Positions 33,736 through 42,931 are shown, numbered from the stretch's first letter. The stretch is DNA of 64,000 nt from Pygmaiobacter massiliensis (GCF_900199435.1 NZ_OAML01000003.1:558001-622000); one strand, 5' to 3'. A program made the numbers and translations. Notes: a model not told the origin generated them from the sequence alone.

Positions 33736-34041
33736 CTATTTTTTCTTGAAGGTATCGCACTCGGTATCTTTGCAGGTGCAGCCGGAACCACAGGTGCAGA
33801 TAGAAACAGAATCTGCGTGGCAGGTGCAGTTTTCGTTATGCACACAGTCGTTGGCGCGGCAGGTGACCGCAGTTTGTGCAGAAGGGGTACTGCAGCAGTT
33901 AGATGCACCCGAGTTGATGGTAAAGCTGGCGCAGCAAGTGTTTTCTTTGGATGCGCCGCCAGAAACGTTGACTGCATCAAGGCAGCAATAGCCTTCGGAG
34001 TTGTGACCGCATTCGCAGGCACTGCAAGAAAGTCTGGGCAT
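33736..34041 (-). CDS. DUF1540 cysteine-rich protein, two repeats
   Basis: The 101-residue protein contains two Cys-rich modules of the DUF1540 kind: residues 5-41 (LSCSACECGHN...CCASF) and about 58-97 (VTCRANDCVHN...ECDTF). There are 19 cysteines in all. The modules probably bind metal. The family is common in spore-forming Clostridia; its function is not known to me. Between them is a Ser/Asn-rich link. ATG 34041 follows AAGGAGA. It is alone, opposite the germination protein gene. Confidence 0.87.
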   Translation of the reverse strand: MPRLSCSACECGHNSEGYCCLDAVNVSGGASKENTCCASFTINSGASNCCSTPSAQTAVTCRANDCVHNENCTCHADSVSICTCGSGCTCKDTECDTFKKK

Positions 34042-34208
34042 AGAAAAATCTCCTTCCTGTTAGTGATGTCTTAAGTATTCCCTCGATGGTAAGAGGTATG
34101 CATGCAAAAGCGCCGTTTTCACAAAGCAAAAAAGCGAAATAAGTGCCTGAAAAACACCGCTTAAACTCAGATACGAGCATACCACAAGCCTTTCTCGGCA
34201 AAGCCTTT

Positions 34209-34237
34209 GCATATTTTGGCAGTTTGAGAAAATGCTA
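34209..34237 (+). promoter_or_regulatory. Candidate forespore (sigma-G type) promoter
   Basis: GCATA, 17 bases, AATGCTA resembles the sigma-G consensus (GMATR, 17-18 bases, CATWHTA) with two mismatches in the -10 box. No vegetative promoter of comparable quality is seen before the germination gene. Confidence 0.4.
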
Positions 34238-34285
34238 ACCGTATTAAGCGTGCAAAGGTGCCGTTAGAGGGATGGGAGTGTATCT

Positions 34286-35713
34286 ATGGAAGCAAAGCTT
34301 TCGCAGCGACTGTCAGAAAATCAGAAAATGCTGGATAAACTGCTGCATGTAAAAGAAAACTTTGATTTAATTGAGCGGACTTTTATGATTGCAGATAAGC
34401 AGGCCTGCTTTTATGTGATTGATGGCCTTAACAAGGACGAAATCCTCGAGAAAATCATGGAAAGCTTTCTGAAATTAAAACCGGAGGATGTACCCGCACA
34501 GGTACAGCAATTTTCAGAGTTTTTAGTGCCATATGGGGAGGTAGATGTTTTAAAAGACTTGCCGCAAATCGTCCCCATGTTGCTTTCTGGTGTTCCGGTT
34601 TTACTGGTGGACGGTTATGCTGAAGCCATTGCGGTGGACTTTCGTACCTACCCTGCACGCGGCATTGAAGAGCCAGATAAAGATAAAGTACTGCGCGGTT
34701 CCAAAGATGGTTTTGTAGAAACCATCGTTTTCAACACCGCGATGATTCGCCGGCGCATTCGGCACCCGGACTTGATTATGGAGATTACCGCGGTGGGGAA
34801 AAGCTCGCACACCGATGTTGTTATTTCCTATATGAAAGACCGTGTGGATGAAAAATTTCTCGCGAAAATTCGCCGCTTGCTTTCCGAAATAAAGGTCGAT
34901 GCGCTTACCATGAATACCGAAAGCCTTGCCGAAACCCTTTACCGCGGCAACTGGATTAACCCATTTCCGAAATTTAAATATACAGAGCGGCCAGATACCG
35001 CAGCCTCTGCTATTTTAGAGGGCAGCATTGTGCTGTTGGTAGACAACTCTCCTTCTGCCATGGTTTTGCCGACCACCCTGTTTGAAATCACCGAAGAAGC
35101 CGACGACTACTATCTGCCACCCGTAACGGGCACCTATTTGCGGCTCTCTCGATTAGCAATCAATATCGCAGCTCTGCTGCTTACCCCTACCTGGCTGCTG
35201 TTTTTAAAATATCCCGAGTGGCTGCCCCCAGCGCTGGAGTTTACCAAAATTACAGATACCATTAATGTACCGATTTTGGTGCAGCTGCTTCTGCTGGAGT
35301 TCGCAATTGACGGCATGAAGCTTGCCGCCTTGAATACCCCAAGTATGCTAAGCACTCCTCTCAGCGTAATCGCCGGTATCGTGCTGGGCGACTTTACGGT
35401 AAAATCCGGCTGGTTTAACTCCGAAACCATGCTTTATATGGCATTTGTTGCAATTGCCAACTACTCACAGGCCAGCTACGAACTGGGTTATGCCCTCAAA
35501 TTTTTGCGTGTAATTCTGCTGCTTGCCACAGGGGTGTTTGGTGTATGGGGCTATGCTGGCGGTTTGATTTTTGCATTCCTCACGATGCTTTTGACACGCA
35601 CCCTTTCTAACGAAAGCTATTTGTATCCGCTCATTCCGTTCAACGGACGAGAGCTGTTCCGGCGATTGTTCCGCATCAGCCTGCCGAAGGCGGTGCAGGA
35701 CAATAAAAAGTAA
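34286..35713 (+). CDS. Spore germination protein, GerA/SpoVAF family
   Basis: The 475-residue protein has a soluble N-terminal half (about 1-275) with the family stretch RTYPARGIEEPDKDKVLRGSKDGFVETIVFNTAMIRRRIR and a membrane half with four to five helices (about 290-455), including NTPSMLSTPLSVIAGIVLGDF. GerA A-subunits form nutrient-sensing channels in the spore inner membrane; the close relative SpoVAF (also called FigP) amplifies ion release. The N-terminus ACFYVIDGLNKDEILEKI and the lack of adjacent gerAB/gerAC genes favour SpoVAF-like. ATG 34286 follows GGGAGTG. Confidence 0.88.
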   Translation: MEAKLSQRLSENQKMLDKLLHVKENFDLIERTFMIADKQACFYVIDGLNKDEILEKIMESFLKLKPEDVPAQVQQFSEFLVPYGEVDVLKDLPQIVPMLLSGVPVLLVDGYAEAIAVDFRTYPARGIEEPDKDKVLRGSKDGFVETIVFNTAMIRRRIRHPDLIMEITAVGKSSHTDVVISYMKDRVDEKFLAKIRRLLSEIKVDALTMNTESLAETLYRGNWINPFPKFKYTERPDTAASAILEGSIVLLVDNSPSAMVLPTTLFEITEEADDYYLPPVTGTYLRLSRLAINIAALLLTPTWLLFLKYPEWLPPALEFTKITDTINVPILVQLLLLEFAIDGMKLAALNTPSMLSTPLSVIAGIVLGDFTVKSGWFNSETMLYMAFVAIANYSQASYELGYALKFLRVILLLATGVFGVWGYAGGLIFAFLTMLLTRTLSNESYLYPLIPFNGRELFRRLFRISLPKAVQDNKK

Positions 35714-35751
35714 ATGGGGAAGCACTGTAAAATACGACAACATTCGACAAG

Positions 35752-35780
35752 TTGCAACTCGGCTTGCAGTAGAGTATAAT
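35752..35780 (+). promoter_or_regulatory. Promoter of the LCP gene
   Basis: TTGCAA, 17 bases, TATAAT, about 98 bases upstream of the chosen start codon. Confidence 0.7.
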
Positions 35781-35877
35781 GAGTACGCGTTTTTCCCAAT
35801 ATAGGGAATATTGTACAAAGTCAAGCCAGCCGTAAAATCGGCACGACTTGCTCATTTTTATGAAGGAGTGTGGTAGA

Positions 35878-36963
35878 TTGGATAACTACTCTAAACTGCC
35901 AAAGAAAAAATGGTCTACTGGCAAAAAAACAGCTGTTATCCTTGTCAGCATTTTACTGGTGCTTGCACTCATTGCAGGTGGGGTTTATCTTTATTTTGAG
36001 CTTTCTCTGAATGAGGGGGAAGCCGGCAAGCTGACCCCGGAAGTGGAAACCACCGAAACCACCAAAGCCAAAGACGTCGAGTATATTTTGGTTTGTGGTA
36101 TTGATGATGACGAGGAAGACCCCTCCCGCAGCGGCGTGGGGCGGACAGACCTGATTATGCTGGTTTGCTATGACCGAAAAGCCGGTTCCATGTCGATCTT
36201 GCAGATTCCGCGTGACACCTATGTGGGTGAAGAGGTGCCGACCGGCGGCACCGGTAAAATCAACGCGGTCTATTCGCACGGTGCGGATACGCAGAACCGC
36301 ATCTCTAACCTTGCAAAAGTAATCAACAGCCAGTTCAAGCTGCCCGTAGATCATTACGTGACGATTGATATGCAGCATTTCCGTGAAATAATCAACGTAT
36401 TGGGCGGCATCCAGATGTATGTGCCCTGGGATGTGCCCTACTTTGATGAAAATGGGAATCAGCTTGGGGTTATCCCCGAGGGTGACCAGCTTATTAATGG
36501 CAGCCAGGCGGAAATTATCGTGCGTTCCCGCAAGGGATATGCGCAGGGAGATATTAAGCGTCTGCAGGCGCAGCAATATTTCTTTGCAGCAGTGTTCCGC
36601 ACGATGAAAACTTTCCCGATGTCGGACATTATTAAAGTTGCACCGGGCTTTATCAACTACTTTAATACCGATTATAAGGTGAGCGAACTGATTAGCCTGG
36701 CGTCGGCACTGCAAAAAATGGACAGCGCTAACATTGGCTTTACTCGCTGCCCGGGTGGTGGCCTTGGGAAAACCAATGGACACTCCGGTATGTATGGCGT
36801 TAATGCAGAAGCGCTTGCGCCACTGTTAAACGACCATTTCCGGCCATACAGTGACCCGGTGCCTGCCGCTGAGCTGGGTTTGCCGACCGGGCTGGTGTAC
36901 GCGTATGGCGAAATTCCAGGCGAGTACCAGAGCATGGGAGATTTGAATATCCCCACAGAATAA
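35878..36963 (+). CDS. LytR-CpsA-Psr (LCP) family glycopolymer ligase
   Basis: The protein has 361 residues. A basic N-terminus (KLPKKKWSTGKK) and one membrane helix (about 20-42) are followed by the extracytoplasmic LCP domain. Signatures: GRTDLIMLVCYD, SILQIPRDTYV, KINAVYSHG, and RSRKGYAQGDIKRLQAQQ with the arginines that hold the polyprenyl pyrophosphate. LCP enzymes attach teichoic acids or capsule chains to peptidoglycan. I chose TTG 35878 as start because GAAGGAGTG lies ten bases before it; ATG 35860 would overlap that site. Substrate may be the rhamnose-containing polymer implied at the window's end, but this is only an inference. Confidence 0.9.
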   Translation: MDNYSKLPKKKWSTGKKTAVILVSILLVLALIAGGVYLYFELSLNEGEAGKLTPEVETTETTKAKDVEYILVCGIDDDEEDPSRSGVGRTDLIMLVCYDRKAGSMSILQIPRDTYVGEEVPTGGTGKINAVYSHGADTQNRISNLAKVINSQFKLPVDHYVTIDMQHFREIINVLGGIQMYVPWDVPYFDENGNQLGVIPEGDQLINGSQAEIIVRSRKGYAQGDIKRLQAQQYFFAAVFRTMKTFPMSDIIKVAPGFINYFNTDYKVSELISLASALQKMDSANIGFTRCPGGGLGKTNGHSGMYGVNAEALAPLLNDHFRPYSDPVPAAELGLPTGLVYAYGEIPGEYQSMGDLNIPTE

Positions 36964-36966
36964 ATA

Positions 36967-37007
36967 TGAGCGAGCTTTGCTTTTTCCGCAAAGCTCGTTT
37001 TTTTTAT
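36967..37007 (+). terminator. Intrinsic terminator after the LCP gene
   Basis: CGAGCTTTGC pairs with GCAAAGCTCG and is followed by eight T residues. Confidence 0.93.
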
Positions 37008-37265
37008 GCCGCGCACGAAGAAATGCCAACAGAGCAGTGCATACAATCGCCCTGCGGCGGGTAATTTATCTAAAGTATATAAAAGCAAAGGAAATGCCTG
37101 TTTTTGTGTCAATTCTCTGTTTTTTCATTACGATGTATGCCGCGAAAGTGAGTAATCGCGATAAGCCGGAAGAAAGCGTCGAAAGCATTTCTTAAAGGCG
37201 CTCTTCATTGCGCACCGCAGGGCTTTTTAAACCAGCAGGCGTCAGGCATGAAGGCGGGAATTTAC

Positions 37266-37294
37266 TTGCTAAACAACAAAAAACGCAGTACAAT
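37266..37294 (+). promoter_or_regulatory. Promoter of the nuclease leader
   Basis: TTGCTA, 17 bases, TACAAT; the predicted start is at about 37301. Confidence 0.55.
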
Positions 37295-37302
37295 GGAAAA
37301 AA

Positions 37303-37356
37303 GCACCGGATGCCCCAGTGCGGGCCTCGCCCGCAGGTACCGGTGCTTTTGTTTTA
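37303..37356 (+). terminator. Terminator hairpin at the very start of the nuclease leader
   Basis: AAAAGCACCGG pairs with CCGGTGCTTTT; an inner GCGGGC/GCCCGC stem is also possible; TTGTTTT follows. It begins only a few bases after the predicted transcript start. Confidence 0.7.
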
Positions 37357-37466
37357 AGCGGCACTTTTATTGGCAGCCGGCAGCGGTGCATTCTTTTCTT
37401 TACGAAAAGCGTTGCAGATGTTGAACGGACAAGCAAAGTGCCGAAACAACAAAGGGGGAACTTTTG

Positions 37467-39095
37467 ATGCAACTTACATTTCTCGGCGCAGCACATACCG
37501 TTACCGGTTCTGCATACCTGCTGGAATGTGCAGGAAAACGCCTCATCGTAGACTATGGCATGTTTCAAGGTAAGGATGCCAAGCTGATCCAGCCTTTGCC
37601 TTTCCCGGCAGGCGAGGTGGATTACGCCATCATTACCCATGCACACGTAGACCATACCGGCCATTTGCCCATGATCGTAAAACAAGGCTTTCATGGACCG
37701 GTTTTTGCAACACCGGCCTCTATGGATTTGGCCTCTATTTTAATGGCAGATTCCGCCCATATCATGAAAATGGATACCGAGTGGAAAAACAAAAAGAGGG
37801 AACGCCGCGGTGAGCCATCGGTAGAGCCTCTTTATACCGCCGAAGACGTTGCCCTGACGATGAAACAGTTTGTGCCGGTCGAGTATGGTGACACCAAAGT
37901 CATTTCGCCGGAGTTTACCGTCCGCTTTAATGATGCGGGGCATATTCTGGGTTCTGCATCGGTAGAGCTGTGGGCAACTGAAAACGGCATAACCAAAAAG
38001 ATTGTCTTTTCCGGCGACCTGGGCAACTTGAACCAGCCGATTCTGAAAGACCCGCAGCCGGTGCGCGAGGCGGATTATCTGCTGGTGGAATCCACCTATG
38101 GCAGCCGTCTTCACCCCGCGGCAAACGATGCCAAAGAGCAGCTTGGCCGCGTAATTAGAGAAACATTTGAGCAAGGCGGCAAGGTGATTATTCCGGCGTT
38201 TGCTGTGGGCCGTACGCAGGAGCTTCTTTATTACTTGCGCGAGCTGTACGAATCCGGCCAGTTTGCCGGGTATGAGCATTGCCCGGTTTTTCTGGATAGC
38301 CCGCTGGCTGCCGAAGCAACCGCACTGTTTAGCAAATATGTAGATGATTATTATGATGAAGCTGCAATGAAAATTGTTCGCAAAGGCGGGGACGTCATCA
38401 ATTTTAAGCAGTTGCAGCTCTCGATCAGCAGCGATGATTCTAAAGCAATCAACGCATATAAAGGCAGCTGCATCATCATTTCCGCATCTGGCATGTGCGA
38501 TGCAGGCCGTATTCGCCATCACTTAAAATACAACCTGTGGAACGAGCACAACACCGTTGTTGTTGTTGGCTATCAGGCAGAAGGTACGCTGGGACGCCGG
38601 TTGCTGGAGGGTGAAAAAGAAGTCACGATTCTTGGCGATTCGGTTGCGGTGCATGCGAAAATTGAAAACGTGGATGGACTCTCGGCTCATGCGGACCGCA
38701 ATGGCTTGCTGCGCTGGTTGTCAGGCTTTACAACAAAGCCCAAGATGACCTTTGTGATCCACGGTGAGGCATTGGCCGCCACCGAATTTGCAGAATATAT
38801 TGAAAAAGAGCTGGACTTCACCTCTTTGGTACCGGAGATTGGCGACCAGACAGATTTGCTGGCAGAGCAGGTTATGCTGGTGCATACTGCAGAGCCGGTT
38901 GTGGAAGCCCCCGAGCAAGCAGAGCCTCAGCCGAAACGTCAGGCAACTTCGCTTGTGGACGCGCCTCGTTACAGCCTCACCAACCTTATCGAAGCGCTGC
39001 GTGAGCTGGACCAAAGCGGGATGAAGCTGCCGCGTAAGAAAATCGAGGCACTCTCTAAAGCTGTTGACGACCTGCTGCGCAGCACACACGGATAG
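37467..39095 (+). CDS. Metallo-beta-lactamase/beta-CASP family RNA-processing hydrolase
   Basis: The protein has 542 residues. The N-terminal MBL fold has TITHAHVDHTGH-type zinc ligands (here IITHAHVDHTGHLP), the DAGHILGS motif and SGDLGN. The beta-CASP insert runs from VESTYGSR through the PAFAVGRTQELLY and SASGMCDAGRIRHHLK blocks. The RMMBL end has GLSAHADR and VIHGE. These features match the CPSF-73-like exonucleases and endonucleases of bacteria and archaea that cut RNA. A 75-residue C-terminal extension (from about 465) ends in a helical segment of unknown use. ATG 37467 is one codon after a TTG; GGGGGAAC precedes it. Confidence 0.9.
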   Translation: MQLTFLGAAHTVTGSAYLLECAGKRLIVDYGMFQGKDAKLIQPLPFPAGEVDYAIITHAHVDHTGHLPMIVKQGFHGPVFATPASMDLASILMADSAHIMKMDTEWKNKKRERRGEPSVEPLYTAEDVALTMKQFVPVEYGDTKVISPEFTVRFNDAGHILGSASVELWATENGITKKIVFSGDLGNLNQPILKDPQPVREADYLLVESTYGSRLHPAANDAKEQLGRVIRETFEQGGKVIIPAFAVGRTQELLYYLRELYESGQFAGYEHCPVFLDSPLAAEATALFSKYVDDYYDEAAMKIVRKGGDVINFKQLQLSISSDDSKAINAYKGSCIIISASGMCDAGRIRHHLKYNLWNEHNTVVVVGYQAEGTLGRRLLEGEKEVTILGDSVAVHAKIENVDGLSAHADRNGLLRWLSGFTTKPKMTFVIHGEALAATEFAEYIEKELDFTSLVPEIGDQTDLLAEQVMLVHTAEPVVEAPEQAEPQPKRQATSLVDAPRYSLTNLIEALRELDQSGMKLPRKKIEALSKAVDDLLRSTHG

Positions 39096-39257
39096 CCCTT
39101 GCACTTTTTTGTGGTTTTGTTGTAAAATAAACAAAGAATCTCTATTAGGTAACTAGGAATTGCGGCGTGCCGAAAGAGAAAAGCGGCCAGAAAAGTGGCA
39201 GACAGCTGCAAAGGTTTACGAGCCATGCCTGTCTGCTCCAAAGAGGGGATTTATAAA

Positions 39258-40388
39258 ATGGAAACATCTAAAGTTTATTTTACAGACTTTCGTGCCCGCC
39301 CGGGCACCAACCTGCTGAAAAAGCTGGAAAAATTGATTCGCACTGCGGGCATTGATAATATTGATTTTGAGGATAAATTTGTTGCAATCAAAATTCATTT
39401 TGGCGAGCCCGGCAACTTGTCTTTTTTGCGCCCGAACTATGCAAAAGTCGTGGCGGATGTGGTCAAATCTTTGGGCGGGCGTCCCTTTTTGACCGATTGC
39501 AATACGCTTTATGTAGGTGGCCGTAAACATGCACTGGAACATATTGATACTGCTTATCTCAACGGCTTCAGTCCGTTTTCTACCGGCTGCAATGTAATTA
39601 TTGCAGACGGGTTGAAAGGCACAGACGACGTGGAAGTGCCGGTAGAGGGCGGCGAACTTTGCAAAACGGCACTGATTGGCCGTGCTGTTATGGACGCAGA
39701 TATCTTTATCAGCCTAACCCACTTTAAAGGGCATGAATCGACCGGTTTTGGTGGCTGTATCAAAAATGTGGGCATGGGCTGTGGTTCCCGCGCCGGTAAA
39801 ATGGCACAGCATTCTTCTGGCAAGCCGGAAGTGAAAGAGCGCAAATGCCGCAAGTGTCACGCCTGTGCGAAAATTTGCGCCCATAGCGCAATCTCGTTTG
39901 ACGGTACCGATGGCAAAGCGCGCATTGACCACAATAAGTGTGTTGGTTGCGGCCGCTGCCTTGGTGCTTGCAACTTTGACGCGATTCACAACGCAAATGG
40001 CTCTGCCAATGCCGACCTCAACAAAAAAATGGCAGAGTACACCAAAGCGGTGGTGGACGGACGCCCGGCATTCCACATCAGCTTGGTGATGGATGTTTCG
40101 CCGTTCTGCGATTGCCACGCTGAAAATGATGCCCCGATTATTCCGGATGTGGGTATGTTCGCAAGCTTTGACCCTGTCGCACTGGATCAGGCCTGTGCAG
40201 ATGCAGCCAATGCGATGCCTGCTGTGCGTGCCTCGCGGCTTGGCGATTTGATGGATACCGCTGAGTTTGTGGACCAGGGCGACCACTTTAAGAATACCAA
40301 CCCCGAAACTGATTGGGAAGTACAGCTGAGCCACGCAGAAACGCTTGGCCTTGGCACCCGTCAGTACGAGCTGGTCAGCGTAAAATAA
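39258..40388 (+). CDS. DUF362 protein with two 4Fe-4S clusters
   Basis: The 376-residue protein begins with the DUF362 fold (AIKIHFGEPGNLSFLRP, a VYFTD start), including ISLTHFKGHESTGFGGCIKNVGMG. Two ferredoxin motifs follow at about residues 197-245: CRKCHACAKICAHSA and CVGCGRCLGACNFDA. Each has the CxxCxxCxxxC arrangement. The last third resumes DUF362 (DVGMFASFDPVALDQACAD). Such proteins are widespread in anaerobes; an electron-transfer role in the cytoplasm is likely, the partner unknown. ATG 39258 follows AGAGGGGA. Confidence 0.92.
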   Translation: METSKVYFTDFRARPGTNLLKKLEKLIRTAGIDNIDFEDKFVAIKIHFGEPGNLSFLRPNYAKVVADVVKSLGGRPFLTDCNTLYVGGRKHALEHIDTAYLNGFSPFSTGCNVIIADGLKGTDDVEVPVEGGELCKTALIGRAVMDADIFISLTHFKGHESTGFGGCIKNVGMGCGSRAGKMAQHSSGKPEVKERKCRKCHACAKICAHSAISFDGTDGKARIDHNKCVGCGRCLGACNFDAIHNANGSANADLNKKMAEYTKAVVDGRPAFHISLVMDVSPFCDCHAENDAPIIPDVGMFASFDPVALDQACADAANAMPAVRASRLGDLMDTAEFVDQGDHFKNTNPETDWEVQLSHAETLGLGTRQYELVSVK

Positions 40389-40691
40389 GCAGCAACCGCT
40401 TGGCGTTTGCACTTCAAAGGCGACGCAATATCAAGTGAAAGCGAATATCGCATTTATTGCGCTCTTTGTAAAATCTTGTGCATTTTCTTCACCGATGCCG
40501 TGCGCGGCATGGCTTTTCTTGCACCTACACGCCCCTTGTGCTACCATGAGAAGTGGAAGTGCAGGGGGCGTTTTTGCTGTTTTCTGCAGTTTCGTTTTTA
40601 GCGATAAAAAATTTTTCGAAAAGGCAGATATTAAAATTGTCGGCAAGCCCTGTGTCTGACGGCAATAGAATAGAAGAAAGGTTGGATTTTT
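40389..40691 (+). other. Gene-free stretch before nagA
   Basis: The 303 bases hold one terminator (40529-40576) and otherwise no convincing frame. No clear promoter for nagA was found; the ribosome site AGAAAGG is present. Confidence 0.6.
40527..40578 (+). terminator. Intrinsic terminator after the DUF362 gene
   Basis: ACGCCCCTTG pairs with CAGGGGGCGT (one G-U pair) around a branched loop; TTTTT follows. Confidence 0.75.
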
Positions 40692-41825
40692 ATGCAGATC
40701 AAAAACGGAAACCTTTATACTCAAGGGTGCTTTTTTGAGCCCCATGACTTGATAGTCAGCGGAGATCGCATTACACGCATTGCCCCGTCCGGCTTTGATT
40801 CAAACGAAGAAGAAGTGCTGGATGCCGCTGGCTGCTATGTGCTGCCGGGTTTTGTGGATGTTCATATCCACGGTGCGGATGGTGCCGACTTTTGTGATGA
40901 CACGTCGGACCATATCAGCACCATTTCAAACTATCTTGGCAAAAAAGGTGTCACGAGCTTTTTAGGCACCACGATGGCTTTTTCAGAAGAAATTTTAAAT
41001 CACATCATCGACGACGCGCTACCTCATTTTAATCAAGAAGAGGGCGGGGCTGTCCTGCGCGGCATTAATATGGAAGGTCCGTTTTTTGCGAAATCTAAAA
41101 AAGGTGCGCAGGCAGAGCGTTACATTATTGACCCGGATTTCGAGATGTTTGAACGACTGATGGAACGCAGTAAAAACAACATTCGGCTCTGCGATATTGC
41201 GCCGGAACTGCCTGGTGCGGTAGAGTTTATCTCTCGAGCAGCAAAACAATGTGCAGTTTCAATTGCACATACTACGGCAACCTATGAAGAAACGAAAGAG
41301 GGCTTTGCCGCCGGTGCAAACCATGTCACCCATCTGTTTAATGCAATGCCTCCGTTTGCACACCGCGACCCCGGCGTTGTAGGGGCCGCACTGGAAGATG
41401 CCGATTATGTAGAGCTGATTTCGGACGGCATCCATATTCACCCGGCAATGGTGCGCACTGTGTTTCAAATTTTCGGTGCCGACCGTGTTTGTCTGATTAG
41501 TGATGCGATGCGCGCCACCGGCAAACCCAACGGCGAATACACACTTGGCGGGCAAAAGGTATCAATGACCGATGGAAAGGCAACACTTGCAGATGGAACC
41601 ATTGCCGGCAGCGCCACAGACCTGGTGGAATGCTTCCGCCGTGCGGTACACTTTGGTGTTCCCATCGAGATGGCCGCGAAAGCCGCAACCATTAATCCGG
41701 CCAAATCGGTCGGGCTGGAAAAAGAAATCGGCAGCTGCTCGGAGGGCAAGCGTGCGGATCTGTTGATTCTCGCGCAGGATCTCTCGGTCAAAGCTGTCCT
41801 TATTGGCGGCAAACGAATCGTTTAA
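40692..41825 (+). CDS. nagA: N-acetylglucosamine-6-phosphate deacetylase
   Basis: The 377-residue amidohydrolase removes the acetyl group from GlcNAc-6-phosphate, feeding amino sugars from wall recycling or host glycans into glycolysis. Motifs: the metal-binding VDVHIHGADG, the MEGPFFAKSKKGAQ loop with its glutamate, SIAHTTATYEE, VTHLFNAMPPF, the VELISDGIHIHP stretch and the catalytic aspartate in LISDAMRATG. ATG 40692 follows AGAAAGG. The HAD phosphatase starts 23 bases after its stop, so they are probably one unit. The deaminase nagB is not in the window. Confidence 0.93.
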   Translation: MQIKNGNLYTQGCFFEPHDLIVSGDRITRIAPSGFDSNEEEVLDAAGCYVLPGFVDVHIHGADGADFCDDTSDHISTISNYLGKKGVTSFLGTTMAFSEEILNHIIDDALPHFNQEEGGAVLRGINMEGPFFAKSKKGAQAERYIIDPDFEMFERLMERSKNNIRLCDIAPELPGAVEFISRAAKQCAVSIAHTTATYEETKEGFAAGANHVTHLFNAMPPFAHRDPGVVGAALEDADYVELISDGIHIHPAMVRTVFQIFGADRVCLISDAMRATGKPNGEYTLGGQKVSMTDGKATLADGTIAGSATDLVECFRRAVHFGVPIEMAAKAATINPAKSVGLEKEIGSCSEGKRADLLILAQDLSVKAVLIGGKRIV

Positions 41826-41848
41826 GTTTGATATAGAAAGAGGCAACC

Positions 41849-42667
41849 ATGACTTACAAAGCGGTTTTACTGGATATTGACGGAACGCTGGTGCCGATTG
41901 GTCGCACAGGAGTGGCAGATCGGGTAGTGCGCTGCGTCGAGCAGCTGCGCCGCACCGGAGTTAAAGTGATTGTCGCAACCGGGCGCAGCGGGTTTGTGCT
42001 GACCCCAGCGCTTTTGGGCAATTTTACGGCAGATTATTATATCTGCGTCAACGGCAGCCTGACATTGGATGCCGATAAACGCCCAATGCACGAAAAGCGA
42101 CTGGGACAGCAGGAAATGGATGCATTGGATGCGCTGGCCCGGCAGCAGGAGATAGTGCTTGGGTATACGTTTGAAGATGCTTATTATATGTACTACGGCT
42201 ATGATGAGCTCTGCCAGAAGCTTGCACATCTTGCCGCTGAGGATTCGCCGGTTGATCCGGAACCAAAGCAAGGCCCCGGATTTGTGCGCAACGGAGAAGA
42301 TCGTGTACGGCATTACCGCAGTATGCCTTACGGCGCAGTGCTGCACGGGGTGCCTAAGGGAACAAATTTTCCGATGGATGCAAATCTGTCGTTTGTCCAA
42401 TTTCATCCCGGCAGCTATGATGTATACCGAAAAGACCTCGACAAGGCACGCACTGCTGAAAAGTTGCTTCATACTCTCGGCATCCGCTTAGAAGAAACCA
42501 TCGCAATAGGCGATGGGAATAATGATGTACCGATGCTGCGGGCCGCAGGATTGGGTGTGGCCATGGGCAATGCACGCCCGGCTGCCAAAGCTGCTGCCGA
42601 CCGCGTGACACTTAGTGTAGATCAAGATGGTGTTGCAGAGGTGCTGGAAGAAATTTTTAAGTTATAA
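41849..42667 (+). CDS. HAD-superfamily (Cof-type) phosphatase
   Basis: The protein has 272 residues. Motif I is LLDIDGTLVP with the two catalytic aspartates, motif II is VATGRS, and motif IV is AIGDGNNDVPML. The cap domain between residues 80 and 190 identifies the Cof/YidA (IIB) group, which dephosphorylates sugar phosphates or nucleotides. The position right after nagA suggests a sugar phosphate, without proof. The ribosome site GAAAGAGG lies about eight bases before ATG 41849. Confidence 0.9.
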   Translation: MTYKAVLLDIDGTLVPIGRTGVADRVVRCVEQLRRTGVKVIVATGRSGFVLTPALLGNFTADYYICVNGSLTLDADKRPMHEKRLGQQEMDALDALARQQEIVLGYTFEDAYYMYYGYDELCQKLAHLAAEDSPVDPEPKQGPGFVRNGEDRVRHYRSMPYGAVLHGVPKGTNFPMDANLSFVQFHPGSYDVYRKDLDKARTAEKLLHTLGIRLEETIAIGDGNNDVPMLRAAGLGVAMGNARPAAKAAADRVTLSVDQDGVAEVLEEIFKL

Positions 42668-42792
42668 TATTTATGAGGCTTATGGCAGAAAGCGAAAGCG
42701 GGACAAGAGCCCAAATTTGGCTTGTATAAGACTAAAACAGTACCCTCAAAAAGCACCTTGGAAAAATAAATATTACAAAATAATTACAGAAT

Positions 42793-42838
42793 TTCGAAAC
42801 CTGCTGTCAAAAAGGCAGCAGGTTTCGTGGTTTTGTTG
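42793..42838 (+). terminator. Intrinsic terminator after the HAD gene
   Basis: CGAAACCTGCTG pairs with CAGCAGGTTTCG; a T-rich tract with interruptions follows. Confidence 0.78.
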
Positions 42839-42866
42839 TCCTTTAAATAAGCACATATAGAAAAAT

Positions 42867-42879
42867 TGTGAATTTCACA
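42867..42879. promoter_or_regulatory. Palindromic operator-like site
   Basis: TGTGAA-T-TTCACA is a perfect palindrome 23 bases upstream of the -35 box of the transporter promoter. The spacing is too short for a CRP site. Confidence 0.4.
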
Positions 42880-42901
42880 TAACAAAGTTCCGGCATTTCT
42901 C

Positions 42902-42931
42902 TTGAAATCATTAATAAAAATACAGTATAAT
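42902..42931 (+). promoter_or_regulatory. Promoter of the transporter gene
   Basis: TTGAAA, 18 bases, TATAAT. Confidence 0.65.

Larger units (their letters stand above)
36964..37466 (+). other. Gene-free stretch with two terminators and a promoter
   Basis: The 503 bases hold the LCP terminator and an unconvincing 33-codon frame (37094-37195) with a hydrophobic N-terminus but a ribosome site touching its start. A promoter follows at 37266 with another terminator hairpin immediately behind it, and then about 110 bases of leader for the nuclease gene. Confidence 0.6.

Noticed and set aside
37094-37195. A 33-codon frame with a hydrophobic N-terminus
   Set aside because: The ribosome site touches the start codon, there is no promoter of its own, and it cannot be told from chance.
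42867-42879. CRP site (TGTGA..TCACA)
   Set aside because: The half-sites are three bases apart instead of six, and CRP is not expected in this lineage.
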